NCBI GenBank assembly: GCA_949316235.1
Contig: OX438753.1
Coordinates: 18,594,801 to 18,658,800, forward strand
DNA length: 64,000 bases
From: Oegoconia quadripuncta
Lineage: Eukaryota; Arthropoda; Insecta; Lepidoptera; Autostichidae
Direction: 5' to 3'
Shown: positions 28,301 to 43,300 of the stretch, piece by piece
Position numbering within the stretch: position 1 is the stretch's first letter
How the letters are laid out: every line of letters starts with the position of its first letter
Notes under the pieces: model-generated
The model's database searches: none
What the model saw: the letters and a program-made list of their open reading frames with translations, nothing else
What the model was told of the DNA's origin: nothing
Made by a program: the position numbers and the translations under genes

Positions 28301-31300
28301 TTATAATTTATTACAGACATACTTAAATTAAAAATCACTCCCGTTTTTCATAGAAGTCCGCGGAGACCACAGACTTCAACTTGCACGATTCTGACACACC
28401 TCATTCGCTTCATTCACTCTCATAAAGTTGGTCATTTACTGTTACTCTAAAATAAAATTTAACGGTATAACTTCTAAGTTACCTCTCTTCCATCGGCTCT
28501 GCACAGTTCGTCGGCCAATGACCGCGCATGCGCGACGGCCGCCTCTACCACCTCCGGGGCGGAGAGCGGCGACAGCAGCGCACGCACTTGCACTGAGTTC
28601 AGCTTGAAGCAGGCGGTCAGGGCCAATCGGACCTCGTCCGCCGTTCGGTATTCGCCTTGGATTAGACGCGCTGGAGAAGATACATAAGTACAATTATTGT
28701 TTATGTGTAAGTCGCAACTGATTCACAATAAACTAGCTGTTGCCCGAGACTTCCTTCGCGTGGAGCATTTCATCAAAATTGATTCAACAAAGAAAACAGA
28801 TGTATTAGAATAGGTATAAATATATTTTACTATGATTCAAGTCGCTAACCCTGCACTACGTGAATCGTACCATTATGTATAGTAAATGTAGCGCCGACAG
28901 AGTTATGTCTATCAATCCCATCTCCACATTCGTCCCACTGTAGCTCTTATAGTGTAGGATGAACAGTGGTTTTCGACACGGGGTGCCGCCTTCAAATATT
29001 TTTTGGATACCAGGCGGGATTCGAACCCGCGACCTTTTGGTATAGCGGTCAGAGTTTCTAACCACTACACCAAACAGGTCGTTATTATTATTTTGTATTA
29101 TATATTATTTTGTAAGACCTAATGTTAACACATGAAAGCATGAATAAATGAATATGATGCAGTGTGTAGTACCTGCTTGGTGGGTGCGAGCCAGATGGCA
29201 GTCGGCGGCCAGCTCGAGGCCCTGCCGCTCGGCCCACGCGGCCAGCATGGCCAGTCGCGCCGACAGCGCCGCGCCCCACCGCGCCGACACGCAACCCGGC
29301 TCCGTCACCAGCTGCGAATTATATCACATATTATAAGAATACAATGGACAACAGGTCATCCTATGCACAAACCACCCAGTCCCTAGACCTGAGATAAGCA
29401 TAGAGCGCTCTTTGCAAAAAACATCGAGAAATTGCTCACTTCACTCCCGCGTGTCCGCGTTTATCGGAATTTTATGAACATTATATCATCAGTTTTACAC
29501 GTCCCCACTGTTGGGGCAGTCTACACTCACTGAGAGGGTATGGGTCATAATCTACCACGCGTTCAGTGCGGATTGGTTGATTTGTATCAGAATAGTGGCC
29601 ATCTGACAGTCAGTGTTTTTGAGGCGCCCCTATAGGCCCTTGGTTTAACGGCTGCCTTCAATTGAAACCAATCGGAACATGCCCTCCGAAGTACGGAAAC
29701 ACTCGTATTAAAATGCCACCAGTGGTCACCCATCCAAGGATTGACCGCACCAGACTTTGCTTAATTTCGCTAATCCAAAACGATTTCGAATGCAACTGCG
29801 CCACGAGTGCTTCGTATTATGAACTTTACTTGTTATGAACGTTATTATGCACAAAAAAATCTCGAATGCAAAGGTTGTATTAATGTTTCCATAAATAAGT
29901 ATACGCTATGTAGTCTGCAGGTGTATATAGATCGACGCTTAGTCGATTGTGAATGGTAGCAAAACTTTATCAATAAAATATCAAAGACATTCATTCTATA
30001 TTCATCTCATGAATGACAAAGCCACCCCTCGGCGCATTTACGACCATCATATTTCTTAATTTGACAGAATTTCTTTCAAAGAAAATATTTCATATTACAC
30101 TTTCATTATGGTCTGTGATCCAGAGCAAACACAATGATAGATTTTGAAGTACAAAGTGTCGACAGATATTTAATAAATTACCAGTCTCCATAAAATACGA
30201 ACCCCTTCCTGTCTTTAAACTTAGGTTATTTGCCATATTGATAAAAAAAATTATAACACTATGTAACAATATTTAATTGACTCATTATAATAATTATTTT
30301 AATTTAAAATTTAGTAATTAGATAGTATAACATTTTGAAACTGTATATTATTAATTTAATGAAAGAGAAAAAATTACATTCTCCGTAATATGACATTTCA
30401 ATATAGATGATTATTTAGATGATTAATTGTTATTAGTGGTAAAGGTTATGTATTGGTATGTTTTCTAATTTTATTTGTTACTTTCAAAAGGGACTTACTC
30501 GTTCTTTTCTACAAAAAATTCAAAGCGTTTAGTTGTATGCATGCTGATTTAATATAAACTTTAGTCCAATATTTGCACGTCATTTTGTAAAGACTGAATT
30601 AGGAGGATCTTATTGTAATAACACCTAATGTACTATTCAAGAGCAAATAAATATTCCTTTTTAATATGTAGCCGGGGTGTATGGTTTTTCTTAATTGATT
30701 AGGTATTTATATACCTACTCAATTAAGAAAAACATAAGATTAACTACCAATTACTTTAGAAATGCGAATAGTAGGCAAAAATATCAGTATTTTGTTGGAG
30801 TTACGGGTTTTTTTAAAAGTCGCCTTGGCAACTCAAATAACCCAATTTAGTTGAAGTCAGAACTTCCGCGAACCGGGGTCAGTAAAATAGATCGTAACTT
30901 CGAAAAAGTTTAGCTCGTTTCGACCCCTTCTAACTTTTCGTGTTTTGTATGACTTTAGTTTTCTTTAGAGTTTTACGAAAATTCATTCGTCCTTATCCCG
31001 GTGAGCATTTCAGTCTTGATATGAATTTTGACACAATTCATTGTTAATCCTTAATCTCTGTATGCCGTAGCCTTCTTTGGGCGGCCTATGGTCAGTCCTA
31101 ACTGGTGACCCCGGGAGACCGACCAGAACTTCCTCATCTTTGATTACGATTGTCACTTTCCGTAAAGTGTAATTGTGATCAAATGTTTCTGCATCAATCA
31201 ACCAATCATAAAATGAAATTGACACCGAATGATCTAGTGCGTCAGCGATGCAGCCTGCGAAACCAATGGTTGCAAGTTCGGACAGGCCATTATATGTATA

Positions 31301-34300
31301 ATCATCGATTACGTTTTGATGTATGACTTGTTGACAAATCTCTCGCTTGGCAATTCGGCGTTTTCTTATTGGACGACGTTTCCAATTACGACATCGACAA
31401 GGGTAAAACCTTGTGTGATGAATACGAACATTATTTATTCTCGAGTCCGGGTGTTCACATAAATATGTATATACTACGGATACTGATCTGCTTTGTCTAC
31501 TTGGGACTAACAAATTGTTCATTATTGAAATTAATTAGAAAACATATAGAATGACCGAAAAATTCTGTATATGCAACTAAGCTTTTTTTTTTGGTGATAC
31601 ATGCATTGCTGGTCGCAACACACACCATTAACTTGTATGCAAGTTACAATTAACTAGAGTAAGTGGAGTGTTGCCCGATGTCTTACTTTTGAAGACGAAA
31701 GATCAGCTCCCTCAGAATGCGTTCCACCAGCACTCAGCGGGACACCCAAAATTCCGCCTAAGTATCCACTTTAAGAAACGTTCAGCGACGGAAGAACCGC
31801 ACGAGACGACAAAAAAAACAACTGGAAATGTAACCATGCATTTAGGAAAACAGATTTGCCAACAGTAGTTATATACGAGGAACGCGTGATAAATGTTGTG
31901 GCGTTACCTTATTGAAGCAGACGGCGTTAATGAAGTGGAAGAGGTGCGAGAAGAGCTGGATGGTGAGCGCGGCGTTGACGCGACACCTGCGCAGGAGCAC
32001 CATGGCGGCCGCCAGCGCCTGCAGCGTGGGAGCCGTGGCCTCCGTCGCGTCCAGCGCCTGGCCGGCCCCGCCCACGCCGCCCTCCGTCAGCGTCGCGAGG
32101 GCGCGGGACAGCTCCTCTTGGAAACAGGACACCAAGTTGCTGCAAACAAGTACGAAATAATTTATGTCAATTGTCTTTTCATTTCAGTTGACTTGCGTCA
32201 TAAGTTACTGCATGAGATTAAACGGATTCTGTCAGGCAGATCAGGTGTTTGATGCTCTTTCTGCATAGAGTATTATTATTAATTTATTATGTTGTGTTTG
32301 CCTATAGATCGTACACTTAGTTTATAAGATTCGGCATGTTTAATTTCTTCGTTTTTTTTTTTTGACAGACCAAATAAAAAATATAGGACAAAAGATTCAA
32401 GACTTAATATTAAAATTACTGCTCATTCACGAGGAGACTCGAAGGATGTTTCAATTAGGTTTTGGGTGGTTGATTCGACAGAAAGTGTAAAAGGCGACAA
32501 TGGGACTGTCCAACAAAGAATATCGACAGACTTGCACCCTTTTAACGGCGATCGGCTCACTCCCTGTCACGTGTGCATTTCTATATATTTTGTAAGGTGA
32601 ACCGTGGATGTTGTTTCAAGCACAAAAGTTTAGGTACACCCTAACGCTTGGGGTATCTCCAACTGCCCCATTTGGGATAAAGGCGTGACGTTATGTATGT
32701 ATTCGACAAAACAAGGAAAAATATATAGATATATAGTCAGAAGTTAATTTAAACTGGTGTTAACTATTCAGTAAATGAATACCTGTACCAAGGATCCCCC
32801 TTATCCACATCGGATGCCATGACAATATCTTAATATAAAATATGGCTGCCGTCACACGGTCCCAGCGAACATTAATTAGTAATCGAATATACTTCCTAGC
32901 TCAAAAAAGTTCTTGAATGAGACAGGCAATATGATATATAAATAGATGGTTATTCACATTGCAGGCCAGCTATAGCTAGTTGTTGAACAACAGCTTGTGG
33001 TTTTGAACGGTATTTATCAAACAATGGACAAGAAACAATACAATACCTAAATGCATTTTGCACTGTTGTGGGCAGTAAATCCTGAGCTTGTATCGAAAAT
33101 GATGATATGTGTCGATCGCATTTGAGGAAATGTAGTAGTTCGCTTGCGTTCGCCATCCAGAACGCCTGCGCTGCAGAGTCGCTACATCTTTCCTGTTAAC
33201 AAACACACAGAATAAGTACCTAGTATAGTGGGTTTCATGATTAATCACACAGGGCCAGTTTATATAGTCAGCGTGTTGGTTATTTAAACTGTGCCATCCG
33301 AATATCTCTAAAATGATAGTCTAGACCGTTAGTTAATAAAGTGGTCCAGGTGGACCCCAGGGGTCCATGGGAGACTCGACGGGGATCTACGTTGGCGTGA
33401 CAAAAAAATGGGGGTTCATAATTCGTAAGACCTTTCGATAGAAAGCATAACAAGTTTGCTTGACTTCACCTATCAACCTAGTAAGTTGCATGAAATCAGT
33501 TTTTTGATTGGCCAACTTTACTTTTTCGACATCCACTCACAGTACAATGAATTAATTAACCAATAGGCGGGTATACACCAAGCTCACAGTCGCGCGAGGC
33601 CCTGCTGCGCGAGTCACGCTCGTACGGATAATTATACATCGCGAGGCTGCCTCGCCAGAGCAGCCCGAGCCATATTTGCTCAGTTGAGAGCGAAGATAAG
33701 ATGGCGCCGTACATGCATGCGCACGGCAACTTTTGCTACAAACGACTATAAAAAAACTAAATAATTTGAAAAAAAAAAAGAAGAAATTGGATGACGTCAA
33801 TTTACGAAAACCGATTTCGTTATGGGAATCGACTTTACCAAGAATTGTGTGACTATTACTCCGTTGTTAATATAATTAGGACCCCTGGTATCCGAAATCC
33901 AAAATATTTGCGGCATACACATTTATTAACCGTCGACACTGATCTTTATCAATTTTTTCGATCGAGCGCGCTACCTATTTAAAGACGCGGCAAACAACCG
34001 AGGCACCTTTGAGCAAACCTAAAAAACTGACACCAGCCGGCTCGCTTGCACACGCGCTCGCCGAGGCTGAGCTCGGCCCGGCCACATCGACCGGCCTCGC
34101 GCGAGGTTGCGAGCTTGGTGTGGACCCGCCTAATATGTTCCCGGTTGTTTTCAATCCGAGGCAGTTGAAATCATCATTTGATTGACTAGACAGTCTGACA
34201 CAAATTAAGCGTACAGCACTGGACTTGTGAAGATTATGGAAGATACATTCACCTACTGAGAGGAGGTCGTGACCCTGCAGTGAGGACGTAACGTAAGGCT

Positions 34301-37300
34301 GTGGGTGTATGTGTAAATAGGAGGGTACTCACCTGGACAGTGACGTGTATGAGTGTAGCCACATGATGAAGGAACGCGGTGAGCTTGTGCGCGCGCTCCG
34401 TTGGCGTCAGCTCGGGCCGGTAGTGGGTTGACGCGCGGTACCTGACAATTGCGAAGAACATAATTTCCCTCGTCTTCTTCTTAGCGAGTCGATGGCAAAA
34501 ACATCAAATTCTTGAGGACATCTATGATGCCACAGACAATGCTGTATAATTTCCCTGCTACAGCATTATCCAACATTACATGGGGAGTAGGTAGATAAAA
34601 ATTCGACCAATCTCATGGCACAAACATAAAAATATAATAATAATAAACATAAAAATAAGACACATGTGATATTGTCACAAAAAATACACGTTATTAAGAG
34701 GGTTTATTCCGTCCAGTGACGCTATCATTGGATAAAAGCTTTGACCCCATCAAAGCTAATTAGGTATTATTTATAATTAGCTTTTAGGCTTCTCAAGTGC
34801 AGGTCAGAGCGATTTTTTTTTATTTATTCGGTATTTTACACGTTCCGAGACACATCACCAGACACAATAGAAGTTTTATTGAGATTTTAGTGATAAGGTC
34901 GCCAAATAGTACGTTCTACTCTTACCACTTTCTGTAACTGTATTTTCTTTTCTGTTGCTCAATAAAGTGTATTTGTATTTTATTGTGATGCCTATACCTA
35001 TCACAGTTCGCTAAAATGACCCAGTAGTCTAGACTATATTTAGAGAATTGTGGATTATATAGTTTAAACAAGCAGCATGCTACCTTTAATCATTTATGAC
35101 TAATTATGGAACCGACTGTACATTCATACTCCATGCGCTACTCGTTATATAGCATTCTTCCTAACTATAAAATAAAATCAATTAAACTAAGCAATACGAT
35201 ACAAATACAATACAAATCGTACAAATTTTCTATGAACTAAATGTTTTAGTATTACCCCCACCACTCTAACCACAAGTCTAATGGAAATATCTCGTACATC
35301 GTTGTAACTGGAGGAAATAATAGTGAATGTGTCGAGTTATTGTAAAATGAGAAATATAGATAGTTGTACGGACATATATTGGGCGACCCAGTTTCTTTGC
35401 TCCCGAGTGTAGCACTGTACTTCATACTACACTTTGACTCACTTGTGTTCATAATTGAGCCATAACCAAAGAGCGGTACTTATGTACACTTTACCGTAAT
35501 CAAAGGCGCCGTCTCTCAAAATTGGAAATGAAATATGAAGTTTATTATTATTTAGAATATAATACACTAGCTTTCCGCCCGCGGCTTCGCGGATGTGTTT
35601 AATTTGTTTATTCTGCGGGAACTACTCAATATCAAATTACATTCAAATCCGTTCATCCGTTTCGCTGCGATTCAGCAACAAACAAAGTATACATGTATAC
35701 ATGCTCACGACCGATTGGTGTAGTGAATAGTGACCCTGGCAGCGATACCAACGGTTGCGGGGTCGAATCCCGCGACGGGTAAATGTAATGTGTAAATGAG
35801 TCATGGATGTTTATATAAATATTTATGTATGTTTATCCGTTATCTAGTATCCATAGTACAAGCTTTGCTTAGTTTGGGACTAGATGATTGGTGTAAGTGT
35901 CCGAAATATTTATTTATTATATTATTATTTATTATATTTGTGTCGCTAAATGGGTGAAATAAACGATTCTTATTCTAAAGAAATAAATAAACAAACATCC
36001 AAACTTTCGCACTTATAATATTAGTTAGATTCATAGAACAATTTTCCTCAATCACTTTAAAAAAAAATATTTGGAAGAAATTGTTTTTATAACCTTCCCA
36101 AAACATGTACTTAAGTGAAACGCGCCCTTTAGTGGTAAATCGCTGGAACATCCATTACTTGGAATTTCGATCAAAGTCCCCGGAATTCATGAGTCGATAG
36201 TGGTTTGACATAACTGAGCAACTTGTCAACGTCACATGCTACGTAGTTACAAATCACAGGGCTTCGCGAGCTTCATATTTGAGTGTAAATACAATGAACC
36301 ATATTAGGTAGCACGACATTCAAATACATGTAGGTAGGTGTTTCGAGTTTTTCAGCTTGTAACATGTTCAATGTAATGGTTTATTCAGGTACCTGGTTCT
36401 TCCAAGAATATCTATAATTTGCCTTTTCACTGTCCTTAAGATGGACACTTCTAAGAGCACTAGATACTAAATGGAAAACATCCAAGTTCCAACTAATATT
36501 ATGCGTAGTTTGGATGTTTATTTCGTTACTCAGTCACGGCAAAACGGATTTCGATGAAATTTGGTACTCAGTAACATGTGCAATGGAACAGAACATAGAA
36601 TACTTCGTATGTTATGGATAGTTCTCACGGGATAAACAAATTTGTTTACAAAGTTATCGTGCAATTATCACGTTGGATAAGCGTAAACATAAGCTGCAAC
36701 TTCGCGCCACTGCCAAATGAAATCACTTATTTTAATCGCTAACTAGTACTTTCACCTGACTGCCAAAAAAATGCCATTTTAAAGAAAGACATTTAGCGAT
36801 CTCATAATAACTGTCTATGAACGGCCTGTGGAATTATATATACATGAGTAACTAATTAGCGTCAATATTAGTATAGGAGAAGGAATACTCGTGAACATCA
36901 ATATAAGTCCGTACACTGAACATATACGCCACAGATTATAAACATCACTGCAAACCACTAATCGGGTTCAAATTGCCTTCCATTTTTAATAGTTCATGCA
37001 TGTTGTGAGCATTTTTCACGTATAAGTAATTGATAAGAACAGGACGGTAAAGCGAATAGAGATACACTTTTCCGTGGAAATCCATTAGCGCTGATTAAGT
37101 CAGCTTTCCCTTTGTTTCGTTCTCGAATTTAGGAGATCGGTTGAGTCACGTGTCAATTAGATACGGTCAATTAGGATTATAGGATTTACTTACTGTGTTA
37201 GCTTGTTTATAGGTAACAAAAGTTGTGCAATATAAATTGTTACGCAATAAATCATTTTCATTTCATATAAAAGATAAGTTCATAGCTGTCTGGTTCCCGG

Positions 37301-40300
37301 ACCTTAAGAGGACTAGGATAAGTCTTATTGACTACATCTAGTGTACTTGTAAAAGGTAGGTAGGTAGTAGTAAAATAATTTGCGATTTGGGCAATATACA
37401 GGTTGAATTAGAATTCGTGTAATTCACATAAACTGGTGATGCTACTCTTGAATACGCACAACTTTGGCCAAGGAACCATAATCGAATTCGGTCAACAAAT
37501 TTTCGATTACCCATACAAATTAACCATCTGAAGCCACCTTTAGTATGGAAGTCCAACAACTTTCGGCTAGTGACTCCACTCTTGATTACTAGATTGATTT
37601 CACTAGGAACCATATTCGAATTCAGCCGAAAATTGTTGGACTTCCATACTAAAGGTGGTTTCAGAATTGTTTACTTTGTATGGATATCGAAAAAATTTTG
37701 ATCGAATTAGTCTATCGTTCCTAGTGAAAAGTTGTTCGTAATTAGGAGTGGAGTCACCAATAAACAGGAATTATACGAATTAAATTTCATCCTGTATATA
37801 CCAGAAAAGCCGAAGCATTACGTGACATAATCAGTACAAGCTGTTGATATAAGTTATGTCATAGGGCATGTTTCACAACCGGCAAATATGTTCTGGATTA
37901 CGGAATTTTATTTATTTAAGTGGTGAAACAAGCCCTTAGACTACCAGGGTAGCATACCTCGCGCAGAGATAAAGCGTGTAGACCGGCGCAAGTTTGAAGG
38001 CGGGCGCGTGCGGGTCTAGCCTCGTGACGACTGCAGCGAGGAATTGCGCCTGCCCCGCCTCGGGGAACTCCAAAACGGCTGGAAGGATCGCGTCCTGTCC
38101 CGGACGCGCTGCAGGTACAGCCGCGCTCATTCTAAACGGTATTTTAACCAGTGTTATAAAAGCATAACGATTAACAAGAAAACAATGTAAAATAATCCAC
38201 CAAAGTGATTTGCGATTGCGATAGCTTCAGCTGCGATTGATATAACATATTCTAAATGGTAAGAAGCATCGGCTAGTGATAGTACTAAAAGATGCCGTTA
38301 AATACTGCCAGAATCGAAGTTATATTGGCTGCCAAGGTGCTCAAATATATTTTATTAATCAAGAGAAATGAATCTTAACCGCATTGCAATATATGAAACC
38401 TTATGTCGGAACGTGACAATATTATTTCTCTTTATTTTATTTTGCCTATTTTGCATTGCACGTTTCGGGTACGTGAGGCTCCATGGTTTTACGTTTGCAT
38501 AGTTTGTAAGTGTTAATTGTTGATATTTATTATTATTGTCAGTTATTTATTATTGTGTGACACCGGTTGCGTATTCATTTATCAACCCTATTCTTTGCTT
38601 AGTATGGGCCGACAGAACCAAGATAAAGAACTATAGATGTTAGGGTTCATTTTCTTGTATGACAAGATATGTTTGACCATCTTGCGGACACGAGATAGAA
38701 ACTCTGTCTCTCTATTACTCGTTTAAAGTGATAATATTTTTTTGCTGCTGACTGTACTATCACTAGCAGCTGATGCGTACTATTTGGAACGAATTGAATC
38801 TTTTATGCAATTTAACGGTAAACCATAGTAACTAAATTTCATACAAATTATAATCGATAATAATAAATGTCTTTGCACAAACACACAGCGCCATCTAGGC
38901 CCACAGTAAGCATCTAGGCTTGTGTTATGGATACTAGATGGTTGAATAACTAAAATAAACATACACTTTTTTGTAAATAAATACATGTATAAATGAAAAA
39001 CATCCATACTCGGGAACACATGTCTGTATACATCATACAAACATAATGCCCCTAGCGGAATTCGAACCCGCGACCATTTGGTATAGTAGCTGAGTTTCTA
39101 ACCACTACACCAAACAGGTCGTCAATGACAAGTAATAAATTATAAAAATGTGTTGTGTGAAACACACTTTACTGTTTAATTATTATTTTTAATACGACAT
39201 TTCTATTTATCCTACGAATATATAGGTGAAAGTGACGAAATAATTCCAGCAAAATAAATTTAATCACACATCATATAGGCTCTACCATCCTTAATTTTCA
39301 TTACTAGAACACTGAATATCAAATTTTTTGCCTGTGGTCGATGGGTCGAAGTTCGAAGGGAAAATAGTTACTATCGACTCTTAATACCAATAAAACGCTT
39401 ATCAAATGCCATCTACACATTTAAGAAGTCAGCAGTAAATATTTTTATCGTGTAACCGTCGTATTCCGGCGTGAGGAATAAAAGAGCCAATGCAATTACC
39501 GGTTTACGAGGCATTACTTCGGAGTATTTAGGGTGACAGACAATGCATCAGTAATTGAGATCAAAAGTGGCGACCTTATCTTTAACAGGTGTATGGGCGG
39601 CAGTGATTACTTTCCAATCGGTTTCTTGTCACTCCTTAGCCCAGTAAGGATACGTAAACTTCCGCTAATGTTAAAGTTCCGTAATTTTTTGCACTTGGAC
39701 ATAGTGGTCCCATTAATGACAGGCTTTATAACAAATCGGAAGCTTGCATTTGGTATTATGTTCTACAATCTCATTCAATCAATATCAGCCCTCATTCACC
39801 CACTGCTGGGTATAGAAGTCATCTCCATTACGCCAAATCTCACGGGCCTATACCAGTGGCATCCAGTGAGAACCCGCCAACTGTACGATGTCATTAGACC
39901 AACGGGTCGGCGGCGCTCTGCCTTTGTCGCTCCTCTTGGCCATCACTCTGTGACTGCCTTGGTTCACCGTCCGTCATCTCGTCTAGCCAAGATAAATTCA
40001 TAAGATTAAAGTTACTACATATCATTGCCTCGCTGAAATTCGCACTTCCGAAACAATTTTGTTTTAATTAATCTATTGTTACCTATTTAATTTTATCGCA
40101 ATTCCGCGTACGTAAAGTAACAAACTTATTCTCAGTAAACAAAAATCTAAAATATGAAATAGCTATAGATCGATTTATTAGACATTACTTTCAGGATTTC
40201 TTTGTATCCTCTGCGATGCAATAAAGTTCGTAATATTAACTTTAACTTAATATTTTAGGTTTATAACCAACTAGCTTTCCGCCCGCGGCTTCGCCTGGGT

Positions 40301-43300
40301 TGAATAGCATTATCGCGGAAATTTGTTTATCCCGTGGGAACTATTCACTTTATCGGTATCCTATGTTTTAATCCAGGGTATGGTCTAACTATATACCAAA
40401 TTTCATCCAAATCCGTTCATCCGTTTCGCCGTGATTGAGCAACAAACAAACAAACATCCAAACTTTCGCATTTATCATATTAGTTAGATTACCTTAAGCA
40501 AGCTTCCGGTGTGCTATGAATTATTTTTATATCACTAAAACTCTAAGAAATTAAAAACGTTCGCTTGGTGAACTACCTTGCCGTGAGTAATAATAAAATT
40601 ATAAAACGTCTTCGTATAAGACAATTATCTAATTTCAGATTTGAGAAGTTTTTATTTTACGATTAACTGGATACGCGTTTGACCACAATATCACGTGATG
40701 GAAAGTGACGATGTGGTCGAAGATAAAGCACGCGATCCCAGTTCCCTGTTCACTCTCCTTTTGAAGATCCTAAGGTTGTAGGATTCAGGCAAGACTGACG
40801 TTGGATAAAGATGGACTGAAGATAAAGAATTATACAACATCTAAGGCCCCTCCATCTAAAACACCCAGTTTTGTTTGTAAACAACAACTAAATAGATTAG
40901 TCGAATGAATGAATACAAAAGTCGAAAGAATGGAGTAATATAAACTTTATTCGACTTACAAACTCAATAGTCATGTCATAATGACTGGCAGAAATAAACT
41001 ATACTTTGAAATAGATAACAGGATGGACTGAGACCCCTATAACTCATATAGCCCAGGGAAAACGCGGTAAAAAATTAGCTTCATCATCATCATCAGCCGA
41101 AAGACGTCCACTGCTGGACAAAGGCCTCCCCCAAAGATTTCCACAACGATCGATCCTGCGCTAAAGATATATATAAAAAAAAAATTAGCCTAGCTAGATA
41201 TAATTCAGAACCGACTTATATAATTGCTATCTTATAGAGGTATATTAGAGATGTAATTTTGAATAATTAAGCCTAAAAAACACGAGCGCAAGCATGTTAT
41301 AGTTAGGCATGCATGTGTTTAGCTGAAAATGTCGTCGAGCTGCTTAATAAATAAAAATGAGAACTAATATTTGGTAACGATAATTTCCCTAAATGTTTTG
41401 AATTTAAAGAAATGCCCATAAATTGAGCATTTTTTTTTTAAACACTATTTTCAACTTTAGTTTATTTAGTTACTTAGTACTTGCGTTCTTACAAATGTTT
41501 AATTTTTAGCAATTGTTACTACATTTACAACACTTTATTAAATGTTTCAAGAAATTCGCGGTTATTAGTTTTTCCGAGGTCAAACCTTATTTTCCCTGGG
41601 CTAATAGGCAAAGTAGAAACTTAGTAAAGTAGTAACTTACAATGAACTTGATAAAACTATGTATAATACCTGGCGAGTTGTTTATTTTTTCATTAAAGAT
41701 AATGTTTATACTTAGTATCTTAGCTAAAAACCATAAAATATTTGTCTCCGAGAATGAGAGAGTGTTATTAAATATCCCACGTAATACAATACGCCCGTCT
41801 AATTGCTTGCGGGCGCTCACCCCTTGGCGGACCAACCTTTATTTGCAGTTAGAACCTCAAAATGTTATGTCAGCTTTAACGTCAAACATAATACTTTTTA
41901 GTTACTATATTATGAGTGAACATAAGGTGATAGTAAATATGCAGAAATATTAATAAACCAGAAGTAGTTTGGTTATGTAGATTTAGTAAAACAAACGAAA
42001 TACCTGTTGTCATGTCCGGACCCACCGCTTTTAGCGCTGCAAATACTCTTCGTCTCGACATTGCCCTCCAGATCGAACGTAGTCTCATAGTTGTCTTTGT
42101 ACTGTGAATTCGCAGTTCTATTAACTCCGCTCTGATCCTGGTCATTGTACACGGACCCTGAATGTTCATCTCGTATGTAATCGTCTTTCGAATCGCTCAG
42201 ATGCTGCGACATCATGAGTGATTCGTTATCGAGTTTCAGGGTATTGTTGTTGTACGGTGCGACCGTGTCGTTTCCATCCCTGTATCCGTATGTGTCGTGC
42301 GACTCTGGGCTCATGGTCCTCGGATAGTCTTCGTTCGCGTTGGGGTCGAGCTCTTGTTGGTGCGACGAGAGAGAAGTAGGGGACATCGCACCACTGTTCT
42401 CACCGGGCGATGTCGGCGATCTAACGTAGGGGTAACGTACACAAGCGTATGTTCGTGAGCCAGTGATAGAAACATGCAACCAAAGAAAACAACTATGATA
42501 GATGACTAACATAAAAAAAAAACAACATCGACAGTGATTAGAGAAGCAAACAGGCTAGTGTTTTAGAACTGATTCAAAATAAAAGTTAAAGTAATCAACA
42601 ATGTTGCAGTTGAATGATTTATTCTAAGTCTATATAAAATGTTTCGATTAACTAACTGAGCTAGAAGAAACGTCTAAGGACAACATGTAGAAGCGAATAG
42701 ATGGAAGAATATCCTTACCTGTCGTATATGGAACCAGAACCGAAATGTTGTGATTGAGCGAGGTTCCTGTTGATAATGGTCTCTTGCGTTGGATCCACGA
42801 AGCGAAATGTAGAGACGCGACCGAATTTGAGCAGGCACCCGTGCTGTCAACAAGAAATACTTAGGTTAATTTTTTTCTCTTGGTCTTATCTGCAATCAGT
42901 AAGCAGAATTTTTGCTCAGTAAGACATCTACTCGTCTTTGTTTCAGTAACTCAATTATACCGTTTGAAGCGTAAGGCATGGCTTTTCCTCGTTAATTTAG
43001 CTGCTAGTTCATTTGCCTAGTTAGTTGAGTTCTGTTCTTCTTATTTGCATTTCGAATCTCTTGTGTGTACATCCCCAACTGCTGCTGAAATTCTGCTTGA
43101 TAACCAAACTGGTCCACTTATTGATATTTTGCATTCTTTATGTTGAAATTGAAAGTACTCTTCCACACAGCTGTATTTAGTACACTGGTTTTAGTGTAGA
43201 AGTAGCTAAAGGAAAAAAGCAAATAAATAGCCATCATAATTATGTGATATAATAATCAATTAGTAAAATCTGAATTATTTTCTAATTGTTTTGGATACCA

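Noticed and set aside
39533..40003. 156-codon plus-strand frame as a host gene
   Set aside because: It overlaps a decayed LINE-type repeat and shows no domain.
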